From: Planctomycetia bacterium
Lineage (GTDB): Bacteria > Planctomycetota > Planctomycetia > Pirellulales > UBA1268
Assembly (NCBI GenBank): GCA_026401075.1
Contig: JAPLNQ010000251.1
Span: forward strand, 1-45,460
DNA length: 45,460 nt
Reading direction: 5' to 3'
Position 1 is the stretch's first letter. Every line of letters starts with the position of its first letter. Made by a program: the position numbers and the translations under genes. Shown here in pieces: positions 8,727 to 18,024 of this stretch. The notes beneath the pieces were generated by a model. It searched no databases. It was given only the letters and a program-made list of their open reading frames with translations, and had not been told where the DNA came from.

Positions 8727-11273
8727 ATGAAACGACCTGCTGCCAGCCACATCGCCCTGGCGATGTTCGTCTGCGTGACGGCCGCCCTGTCGGCCCTCTT
8801 GTCGGCCACGATCGGTATCGCCGACGAGGCCCCTGCCGCAGCTCCCGCTACGCCTGCGGCACCAGCCGCGAACGGTCGCCCGGTGTCGCTCTCGATGCAC
8901 AACGGCCGCCCCGACGGCGAAGGCGTCGTGCTGCGTGGCGAGGATGCCCGCCAACAGGTCGTGGTGACGGGCACCGACGCCGACGGCAAAACATTCGACC
9001 TCACCCGCGTCGCCACGTTCACTTCCCTGCCGGCCGGCGTGGTCGCCGTGGACGAGCAGGGAGTGGTGAGCCCGCTGGCCAACGGCGCGACGACCATCAC
9101 CGCCACGATCGCAAGCACGCCCCCGCTGACCGCCACGGTATCGTTCACCGTCGAGAGCTTCGAACAGAATCCCGGCTACGACTTTGCGAACCGCATCGTC
9201 CCGATCCTCACGAAGAACGGCTGCAACGGTGGCGGCTGCCACGGCGCGGCCAACGGACAGAACGGCTTCCGCCTGTCGCTGCTCGGCTTCGAGCCAGCGG
9301 AGGATTACGAACATCTGATCAAAGAGTCGCGGGCTCGACGGCTTTCGTTCGCCGCACCCCATCAGAGCCTGCTCTTGCAGAAGGGCACGGGCCTCGTGGC
9401 GCATGGCGGCGGCGGGCGGCTCGAGCCCGGCTCCACCGACTACAAACTGATCCGCAACTGGATCGCTGCCGGTGGCCCACCGGCCAACCCCGCGGCCCCG
9501 CGGCTCTTGAAGCTCGAGGTCTACCCCGCGTGGCGGCTGATGCGGCCGCACGCCGAACAACAGCTGCTCGTCACCGCCATCTATAGCGACGGCTCTCGTG
9601 AGGACGTCACCGGCACCGCCGTCTACGAGGCCAACGTGCCCGAAATGGCGAGCATCGGCAAGCGCGGCCTCGTGCGGACCAACGACGAGACGGGCGACGT
9701 GGCGATCATGGTCCGTTACCAGACGGAGGTGGCGGTCGCTCGGGCCACGATTCCGCTCGGCGCGCCGCTCGCATCCCTGCCCCCCGCCCGCAACTTCATC
9801 GACGAGCTGGTCTTCGCAAAGCTCAAGGTGCTGGGGCTCCCGCCTTCTGCGGTCGCCGACGACGCGACCTTCCTGCGGCGGATGATGGTCGATCTGGGTG
9901 GCCGCTTGCCCACCGCCGCCGAGGCGGAGGCCTTCCTCGCCGACCCGTCGGCCGGCAAACGCGACGCGGTGATCGAGAAGGTGCTGGCCAGCGGCGACTA
10001 CGCCGACACGTTCGCCACCAAGTGGTCCGCCCTGCTCCGCAACCAGCTCGACTCCGAGTTTGCCGAGCCCGGCAAGCCGGGCAACTACGCCTTCCATAAA
10101 TGGATCCGCCAGGCGATCCAGGAAAACATGCCCTACGACCAGTTCGTGCGGCACGTCATGACGGCGGCGGGCGAAGCGAGCGAAAACCCCGCGGTGCTCT
10201 GGTACCGGGCTGTGAAAGACGTCAACGCTCAGGTCGAGGATACGGCGCAGCTGTTTCTCGGCCAGCGAATTCAGTGCGCGAAGTGCCATCACCATCCGTT
10301 TGAGCGGTGGAGCCAGGAGGACTACGCCCGGTTCTCAGCATTCTTCACGCAACTTGGGAAGAAGCCCGGGCTCAACGAGGCCGAGCAGCGGATCTTCCAC
10401 AAGACGGGCGTGGCGACGGCCAAGCACCCGAAGTCGGGCGACCAGCTCACGCCTGCGGGTCTCGGCGGCACACCGCTCACCATCGACGCCAGCGAGGATC
10501 CGCGGCTGCAACTGGCCGACTGGCTGACGTCGCCAGAAAACCCGTTCTTCGCGCGGTCGCTGGTGAACCGCACCTGGAAGCACTTCTTCGGCCGCGGGCT
10601 GGTCGATCCGGAGGACGACATGCGGGCCACGAACCCCGCGTCGAATCCTGAACTGCTCGACGCGCTCACAAAGCGATTCGTTGACCACGGCTTCGACATG
10701 CGGGATCTCGTGCAGACGATCTGTCAGTCGACCACCTACCAGCTCAGCTCCGATCCGAATCAATACAACGCCGACGACCGCCAGAACTTCTCCCGCTCCT
10801 ATCCCCGTCGACTGCCGGCGGAGGTGCTCTGCGACGCGATCGACGCCACGACCGGCACGAAGACGAATTTCGGCGGCATGCCGCCCGGCTCGCGGGCCGT
10901 GCAGTTGCCCTACGCCGACTACTCCTCGGAGTTTCTCACCGTGTTCGGCAGGCCGAAGGGCGACAGCGCCTGCGAATGCGAGCGCGGCTCCGACGCCAAC
11001 CTCTCGCAGGGCCTCCATCTGGTCAATTCGGCGGAGATCATGGGCAAGCTGAGCAACGGCAGCGGCCGTGCCGCCACCCTCGCGAAAGATCAGTCGGCCC
11101 AGAGCGACGCCAAGCTCCGCGAGCTCTACCTGACGGCATTCGGCCGTCCACCGACAGCGGAAGAGCAGACCTTCGTGCTCGCCTACCTCGAGCAGAAGGC
11201 ATACTCGCAGCAGGCCTTCGAAGACGTCGTCTGGAGCCTGCTCAACAGCAAGGAATTCCTCTTCAACCACTAG
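8727..11273 (+). CDS. Ig-like (Big_2) + PSCyt2 (DUF1549) + PSD1 (DUF1553) planctomycete cytochrome-type protein
   Basis: CNGGGCHGAANGQNGFRLSLLGF; FIDELVFAKLKVLGLPPSAVADDATFLRRMMVDLGGRLP; CAKCHHHPFERWSQEDY; FFARSLVNRTWKHFFGRGLVDPEDDMRATNPASNPELLDAL. Confidence 0.9.
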   Translation: MKRPAASHIALAMFVCVTAALSALLSATIGIADEAPAAAPATPAAPAANGRPVSLSMHNGRPDGEGVVLRGEDARQQVVVTGTDADGKTFDLTRVATFTSLPAGVVAVDEQGVVSPLANGATTITATIASTPPLTATVSFTVESFEQNPGYDFANRIVPILTKNGCNGGGCHGAANGQNGFRLSLLGFEPAEDYEHLIKESRARRLSFAAPHQSLLLQKGTGLVAHGGGGRLEPGSTDYKLIRNWIAAGGPPANPAAPRLLKLEVYPAWRLMRPHAEQQLLVTAIYSDGSREDVTGTAVYEANVPEMASIGKRGLVRTNDETGDVAIMVRYQTEVAVARATIPLGAPLASLPPARNFIDELVFAKLKVLGLPPSAVADDATFLRRMMVDLGGRLPTAAEAEAFLADPSAGKRDAVIEKVLASGDYADTFATKWSALLRNQLDSEFAEPGKPGNYAFHKWIRQAIQENMPYDQFVRHVMTAAGEASENPAVLWYRAVKDVNAQVEDTAQLFLGQRIQCAKCHHHPFERWSQEDYARFSAFFTQLGKKPGLNEAEQRIFHKTGVATAKHPKSGDQLTPAGLGGTPLTIDASEDPRLQLADWLTSPENPFFARSLVNRTWKHFFGRGLVDPEDDMRATNPASNPELLDALTKRFVDHGFDMRDLVQTICQSTTYQLSSDPNQYNADDRQNFSRSYPRRLPAEVLCDAIDATTGTKTNFGGMPPGSRAVQLPYADYSSEFLTVFGRPKGDSACECERGSDANLSQGLHLVNSAEIMGKLSNGSGRAATLAKDQSAQSDAKLRELYLTAFGRPPTAEEQTFVLAYLEQKAYSQQAFEDVVWSLLNSKEFLFNH

Positions 11274-11333
11274 TCGCTCGATCGCGATCGCGGCTCTTGC
11301 CTGCCTCTTCTTGCCTGCCTTTTGGGGTGTTTC

Positions 11334-14174
11334 ATGGCGAATGTTTTTCCTGCCGCAGCGGCACTCCTTCCGTGCTTGTTGATGGCGACCACGCTCTCGG
11401 CCGCGGGGCTCCCCAACGCTCGGCTGCTCGTGCTGTCGCCTCCGGGTGGCCAGCAGGGCACCGATCTCGAAGTCGGCATCGAGGTAGAAGACCTCGACGA
11501 GGCGACCCATCTGATCTTTTCGCACCCGGGCATCACCGCCACGGCCAAGCTCACGCCGCGGCCGTTCGACAAGACGCCTGAGCCGTTTGCCACCCGCTAC
11601 GCGGTGACGATCGGCAAGGACGTGCCGCCCGGGTTTTACGAAGTGCGGGTGGCGGGCCGCTTCGGGCTGTCGAGCCCGCGGCCGTTCGAGGTGAGCGACC
11701 TGCCGCAGGCGAAGGAGACCGCCGACAACCACGCTGCCGACAAGGCGATGCCGCTGCCGTTCGACACGATCGTCGATGCCCGGGCCGACAGCGGCAATCT
11801 CGACTGGTTCCAGTTCGACGCCAAGGCCGGCCAACGGGTGGTCGTGCTCTGCCAGTCGCGCGGCCTCGACTCCCGCTTGAGCCCGCTGGTGGAAGTGCTC
11901 AACGCAGACGGCGAGCAGTTGCGATTCAGCCGCGGCACCTATCGCCGCGAGCCGGTGGTCGACTTCACGGCGCCGGCCGATGGCACCTACCGTGTCAGGA
12001 TCGCCGATGCGACGTATCGGGGCGGCAGCCATTTCCCCTATCGGCTCGTGCTCGGCACGCGACCGTTTATCGACTATGCATGGCCGCCGGTGGCGGCCGC
12101 GGGCACGACCGGGCCGTTCACGCTCTTTGGCAGGAACCTGCCCGGCGGCAAGCCGGTGCCGGGAGTGCCGCAGGCCGACGCTGGGCTCGAGCAGGTCGAC
12201 GTGCAGATCGCGGCGCCCACGCAGCAGCAGAACCTCAGCCTGAGCGGCGCCAGCACGAGGCGGGATCCCAATGAGGTCGAGGTGCAGGGCTTCGACTATC
12301 GGCTGCCCTCGCCGCAGGGACCGTCGAACCCCGTATTCATCTCACTGACCAGCCTGCCGATCGTGGTCGAGCAGGAGCCGGGTAACAACGAACGCTCGAA
12401 GCCGCAACCGCTCACACTCCCCTGCGAGGTCGCCGGCCGGTTTCACCCCGACCGTGACGCCGACTGGTTTTCGTTCACCGGCAAGAAGGGGGAGAGCTAC
12501 TCCGTCGAGGTCTTCTCGGAACGGCTGACGCTGCCCACCGATCCCGCGGTGTTGGTCGAATTCGTGGGCACCGACGACAAGGGGAAGGAGACCGTCCGCA
12601 CGGTCGCGGAGCAGGACGAACCGGCCCAGCGATTCTCCAACAACCGGCCGTTCGACATCCTCACCCACGACCCCGCCGTGCAGTTCACCGCCGATGCCGA
12701 CGGCACCTACCGCATCACGGTCCGCGACCTCTACGCGGGCTCGCTCGCGCAGCAGCGAAACGTCTACCGGATGGTCGTGCGGCAGGCCGTGCCAGAGTTC
12801 CAGCTGCTGGCCACCTGCAAGGCGCTCGTGCAACACGCCGACCTGCAGAGCCCTGCGTTTCCGTCCGGCCCCACCCTGCGCCGCGGCGGCACGCAGTCAC
12901 TTGTCTTGCAGGCCTATCGTCGGGGTGGGTTCACCGGCCCGATCGCGATCTCCGTCGAGGGCCTGCCGCCCGGGGTGACATGCCCCACGGTGAGCATCCC
13001 CGCCGGCGAACACCAGGCCAGCATCGTGCTCAAGGCGGCAGACGATGCGGCTGCGTGGCGTGGTTCGATCACGATCGTGGGCACCGCGAAACTCGGCGAC
13101 CAGCAGGCCCGCCGCGAGGCTCTCTTCAGCACGGCGGTCTGGAACAAGAACAGCCGCGTCGAGTCGATCGAGGGGCGAGTGTCGCGCGACATGATGCTCT
13201 CCGTGATTGAAGAGGAGGCCGCGTTCCGGCTGGTGGCGGCCGAGGAGAAACCGTGGGAGGTCGCGCGGGCCGGCAAGCTCGACATCCGCTTCAAGGTGCC
13301 GCGGCGGCACGAGCTCAAGGGCAGCCTCCGTGTGGAACTCCGTGGGCTGCCGCCTTCCCTCTTCCCGCAGCTGCCGTCGGTGGTGATCGATGGCCAGGCC
13401 ACCGAGGGCACGCTCTCGCTGACCATGCCGACGAAGGCAGCGCCCGGCGACTATGCGGCGTTCCTCGTGGGACAGATCCGCGTGGCCTATCCGCGCAACC
13501 CCGAGGCCGCTGCGCGGGCCGAGGCCCGTAAGCAGGAGTTTGCGGCTGAACTGGCGAAGCTCACCGAACAGTCGAAGGCGGCCGATGCCCTCCGCGTCGA
13601 GGCCGAGAAGAAGGCGACCGAGCTGGCGGCGACCGCGGGCGATTCGGGACAAGCAGCAACGATTGCAGCGGCCACCGAGGCGAAGAACAAGGCGATTGAG
13701 TCAGCGAAGGCCGCCGCCGAAACACTGCGGGCCGCCACCGAGGAGCAGAAGTTCATCGACAAACGTGCCACCGATCTTGCCAATGCCGCGAAGGCACAGG
13801 AACTCGACACCTTCATCGCTTCCGACACCATCATCGTACGGGTGCTCGAGGCGCCGATGGAGTTTGCGGCAGCGGCCCCGACGGCATCAATCTTCGCCGG
13901 CACCATCGGTGAGATTCCCGTCTCGCTCAAACGGCTCCTCGACTTCGCCCAGCCGGTCGACGTCGAAGCCCAGCTGCCGACGGGAGTGACCGGCATCACG
14001 CTTGAGAAGACTCAGGTCGCCGCAGACGCGACCGCGGGAAAAATCGTGGTGAAGGCCGACGCCAAGGCCACGCCCGGAACGCACGCGGTCATCGTGCGGG
14101 CGAAGCTGAACTACAATGGACAGGGTTTGCAACTGGAACGCCCTGTCGAACTCAAGATCGAAGTCGCCCCATGA
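11334..14174 (+). CDS. Exported protein with bacterial pre-peptidase C-terminal (PPC)-like domains and an Ala/Lys/Glu-rich coiled-coil segment
   Basis: Signal peptide MANVFPAAAALLPCLLMATTLSAAG; DWFQFDAKAGQRVVVLCQSRGLDSRLSPLVEVLNADG and DADWFSFTGKKGESYSVEVFSERL PPC-like; coiled coil about residues AAARAEARKQEFAAELAKLTEQSKAADALRVEAEKKATEL. Confidence 0.8.
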   Translation: MANVFPAAAALLPCLLMATTLSAAGLPNARLLVLSPPGGQQGTDLEVGIEVEDLDEATHLIFSHPGITATAKLTPRPFDKTPEPFATRYAVTIGKDVPPGFYEVRVAGRFGLSSPRPFEVSDLPQAKETADNHAADKAMPLPFDTIVDARADSGNLDWFQFDAKAGQRVVVLCQSRGLDSRLSPLVEVLNADGEQLRFSRGTYRREPVVDFTAPADGTYRVRIADATYRGGSHFPYRLVLGTRPFIDYAWPPVAAAGTTGPFTLFGRNLPGGKPVPGVPQADAGLEQVDVQIAAPTQQQNLSLSGASTRRDPNEVEVQGFDYRLPSPQGPSNPVFISLTSLPIVVEQEPGNNERSKPQPLTLPCEVAGRFHPDRDADWFSFTGKKGESYSVEVFSERLTLPTDPAVLVEFVGTDDKGKETVRTVAEQDEPAQRFSNNRPFDILTHDPAVQFTADADGTYRITVRDLYAGSLAQQRNVYRMVVRQAVPEFQLLATCKALVQHADLQSPAFPSGPTLRRGGTQSLVLQAYRRGGFTGPIAISVEGLPPGVTCPTVSIPAGEHQASIVLKAADDAAAWRGSITIVGTAKLGDQQARREALFSTAVWNKNSRVESIEGRVSRDMMLSVIEEEAAFRLVAAEEKPWEVARAGKLDIRFKVPRRHELKGSLRVELRGLPPSLFPQLPSVVIDGQATEGTLSLTMPTKAAPGDYAAFLVGQIRVAYPRNPEAAARAEARKQEFAAELAKLTEQSKAADALRVEAEKKATELAATAGDSGQAATIAAATEAKNKAIESAKAAAETLRAATEEQKFIDKRATDLANAAKAQELDTFIASDTIIVRVLEAPMEFAAAAPTASIFAGTIGEIPVSLKRLLDFAQPVDVEAQLPTGVTGITLEKTQVAADATAGKIVVKADAKATPGTHAVIVRAKLNYNGQGLQLERPVELKIEVAP

Positions 14175-17100
14175 ACGCCCTTCGCTCCCGTCTTAGCCGC
14201 GTCATCATCTCTACCGCCGCGTGCGCGGCCGCCCTGCTCGCCACGCCAGCGCTCGCCGCGGTCCGGTCGACTTCGAAAAAGAAATCCTGCCGATCCTCCG
14301 CAGCAACTGCCTGGCCTGCCACAACGTGTCGGTGGCGGAGAGCGAGCTGGTGATGGAGACGCCGCGGATGATCCTCAAGGGAGGCGTGTCGGGACCGGCC
14401 GTCGTGCCCGGCAAGGCCGACGACAGCCTGCTCTTCACAATGTCGGCGCACCGCGAGGAGCCGGTGATGCCGCCCGCCGACAACGATCGCAACGCGCACA
14501 ACCTCAGCCCTGAGCAGCTGGGCTTGCTCAGACTCTGGATCAACGAGGGCGCCGCCGGCGAGGTCACGGGCACGGGGCCGATCGCCTGGCAGCCGCTGCC
14601 GGCCAGCCTTCACCCCATCTATGCCGTGGCCGTCTCTCCGGACGGCAGCCACGCCGCGGCCGCCTGTGCGAATCAGGTGTTGGTCTACGACGTACCCACC
14701 CGACGGGAGATCGGACGGCTGAAGGATCCCGAACTGCTGGCGGCGATCCGGGCCACCGGCACATCGTCTGCCCAGACCGACATCGCCCAACTTACTGACA
14801 TAGCCCGCCTAGCTGACATCGCCCATATGGATACGGTGCAGTCGCTGGCGTTCAGCCCGGATGGCGAACGTCTGGCCTCGGGTTCATTCCGCACGGTCTC
14901 CATCTGGCGGCATCCGCACAACGTCCGCATCGCGGAGTTGGCTGCGGCCGATGCCGACGTCGCCTGCATGGCGGTCTCACCTGATGGTGCCGTGGCGGCG
15001 ATCGGCGAGACAGGGGGCACGATTCATCTCGACGACGTGGCCACCCGCAAGCGGCTCCGCACCCTGACAGGACACGGCGAAGGTGTCTCGGCCCTGGCAT
15101 TCAACGCCGCGGGCGACCGGCTCCTCTCCGGCTCGCTCGACCGCACGGTGCGGATGTGGAACGTTGCCGACGGGAAGGAGATGGGCGTGCTCCAGTCGCC
15201 GGCACAGGTCACGGCGATCGCGCTGGTGATGGAGGGAACGCAGGTCGCCGTCGCCACTGACGACAACCTCATTCGCACGTGGCCGCTCCCCGGATCGATG
15301 GCCACCCCGCCGACAGTCGCCGATGCGACAGCACCGCCCGCCGCGCCGCAGCCCATCAAGCAGTTCGCCGGTCATGCCGCCCGGATCACGTCACTCGTGC
15401 CCATCGATGCGAAGGCCACCCGTCTCCTCTCGGGCAGCCACGACGGCACGGCACGGATCTGGGACGTCGCTGGCGGCAATCAGGTGGGCAGTTACGACGA
15501 CGGCGGCCCGATCACGGCAGTCGCCGTTCGGCCGGATGGCAAGCGGATCGCCACGGCCAGCGAGTTTGGCCGGGTGAAGCTCTGGAACGCCGAGAACAAC
15601 CAGCTCATCACCGAGATCGCCGCCGAGCGGCCCGTGGCCAGCACCGTCAACCGCCTGCGGGTGGCCGTCGACCTCGCCAAGCAAAGGGCACTCAACGCCA
15701 AGGCCGATCTCGCCCAGGTGATCAAGGACCGCGACGCCGAGCGCGAGGCCATCTATGCCGCCGTGCTCGAGGTGGCCAAGACCGACGTCGAGGCCAAGAA
15801 GAAAACGGAGGCCGTGACGCAGCCCCGGGCAGATCACACGAAGGCACAAGAGACACTCGCGAAGCTCAAGGCTGACTTCACCGCCGCTGAGGATGCCAAG
15901 AAGAAGCTCGTGGAAGCGACCGCCACACCGCCGGCCGAGCCTGCTGCCACGACCGACGATGAGAAGAGGGCGGCAGAAGCGAAAAAGAAGGCAGACGCCG
16001 AGGCCCTCAAGAAGGCCGAGGCCGCGGTCGTCGATCTGACCAACAAGGTCAAGGCAGCGGAGACGGAGGCGACGAAGGCCGAGGCCGCTGCCATGAAGGC
16101 CGACACCGAGAAGACGACCGCCGAACAGGCCCATGCCGCGGCCAAGGTGACCGTGACGCGGGCGCAGGAATCGACCCAGAAGGCGGAGCAGAAGATCCCG
16201 CCGGTGCGGGTCGAATACGAGACGCTCAAGCTGGCGGAAAAGACCGCCGTCGACGAACTCGCGATGGCCGAGCGGGTGGTCGAGGTCCGCGGCAAACGGA
16301 TCAAGGATCTGGAGAGCCGCAGGTCGTCGGCCGAAAAGCTCGTCCGCGACACGGCCGCACAACTCAAGGCGACGGCGGTGGCCGAGAAGGCCGAGAAAAA
16401 TGAGGCCGATGCCGCGGCGGCGCAGGCGGCGATCGAGGCGCAGCAGGCCGCCGCGAAGGCGTTTGCAGACGCCAATGCCGCGTTGGAAGCGGCCAATGAA
16501 TCCGCGATGGACGCCGAGATGAAGGCGATGACGCTCGTGCAGCAGACCACCGACATGAAGGGCATGGCCGAACGCAACGCGACCGAGGTGGAGGAGCAGG
16601 TGAAGGCCGCGACCACGGCCCAGGATGCCGCCGCCAAGGCGCTCGCCGCCGCCGAGGAGAAGCTCAAGCAGGCCAAGGACGACAATGCGAAGACGCTCGC
16701 CGCCGCAGAGGTGACCAACGCCACCGAGAAGAAACGTGCCGCCGATACGGAACTGGCCGAGGCGACCGCTCGCAAGACCGCGGCCGCCACCACGAAGACC
16801 GCCGCCGAGCAGCAGGTGGTCGCGGTCGAGGCTCAGGCCGGCCAGCTCCGCGAGGCCGCCAAGCAGGCGTTGGCGGCTGCAACGACCACGCTGGGCGAAG
16901 TCACCGGCGCGGTGCAGTCGGCCGACGCCGCCGCTGGGAGCGGACAGGCCCGGATGGAGACGGCCATGCACCAGCGGGTCCGCGCCAGCCTGGCCATGGC
17001 CGAACAGCGGCGACCGGTCCGTAGCCTGGCCTTCTCTCCCGATGGCATCCAGGCCGCCATGGCAGGCGACGACGGCGAGATCCGGCTCTTCTCGAGCGAG

Positions 17101-17946
17101 ACAGGCCACTTGCTCGACCCCATCACAGGCCAGGGTGGAGCCGTGATCGCCGCCACGTTCGTCGGCACCGGCTGCCTGCTCTCGGTGGCCGCCAACAAGT
17201 CGCTCGTCGTCTGGAACACGCTCGCACCGTGGGTGCTGGAACGCCGGCTGGGCGCGATCGATTCCCCTCAGGTGTTCGTCGACCGCGTCACCGCGCTCGA
17301 CTTCAGCCCCGACGGCCGCCTGCTGGCCACCGGCGGCGGCGTGCCCTCGCGGAGCGGCGAGCTCAAGGTCTGGGACGTCGAGACGGGCAGCCTCGTCCGC
17401 GAGATCACCGAGCCGCACTCAGACGCTGTATTGTGCCTGCAGTTCTCCCCCGATGGCCGGCAGGTCGCATCCGGGGCGGCTGACCGGTTCACGAAGGTGT
17501 TTGATGTCGAGACAGGGAAGTTCGTGCAGTCGTTCGAGGGACATGGCCAGCACGTGCTCGGCGTCAGCTGGCGAGCCGACGGCCGCGTGTTGGCGACGGG
17601 GAGCGCCGACAAATCGATCAAGCTCTGGGACTTCCGGGCCGGCGAGGTGCTCCGCTCGCTGCCGCCGCTCGCGAAGGAGGTCACGGCAGTGCGATTCATC
17701 GGCGCCACCGACAACTTCCTCGCGGCCGCGGGCGACAAGACCGTCACCACGAGAACCAGCGAAGGTGGCACGGGCCAGGCCTACGCCGGCTCGACCGACT
17801 ACGTCTATGCGGTGGGGGTGAACACGATGGGAACCGTCATCGTGGCCGGCGGCGAGGATGGCGTGGTGAGGATCTGGGACCAGAAGGGACAGCCGATCAC
17901 CACGTTCACGCCACGGCCTCCGCTCCCTGCGGCAGCAGCGAAATGA
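14171..17946 (+). CDS. PSCyt1-like cytochrome + WD40 propeller + about 400-aa coiled coil + WD40 propeller; apparent 1-nt frameshift near 14260 between signal peptide and mature protein
   Basis: MNALRSRLSRVIISTAACAAALLATPALAA (frame of 14171) then PVDFEKEILPILRSNCLACHN (frame of 14221); repeated SPDG...LASG...VKVWD motifs; start overlaps upstream stop (ATGA). Confidence 0.85.
14779..14832 (+). repeat. Three-copy 18-bp in-frame tandem repeat encoding DIAQLT/DIARLA/DIAHMD
   Basis: GACATCGCCCAACTTACT / GACATAGCCCGCCTAGCT / GACATCGCCCATATGGAT. Confidence 0.75.
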
Positions 17947-18024
17947 CCGCCCGCTCGTCAGACGCGATGACGGTTCGCTGATGCCAGAGTTCGTGGCGAA
18001 GGCAGCCCGTCGAAGACCAGCCCT

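Noticed and set aside
8076-10295. Long antisense ORF (739 aa, minus strand)
   Set aside because: Opposite a well-supported DUF1501/PSCyt2-PSD1 region; low-complexity translation typical of shadow ORFs in high-GC DNA.
10335-12032. 565-aa minus-strand ORF
   Set aside because: Antisense to DUF1553 and PPC coding sequence; no recognisable domain.
15391-17418. 675-aa and 319-aa minus-strand ORFs
   Set aside because: Mirror of the biased Ala/Lys/Glu coiled-coil coding sequence; codon-bias artefact.
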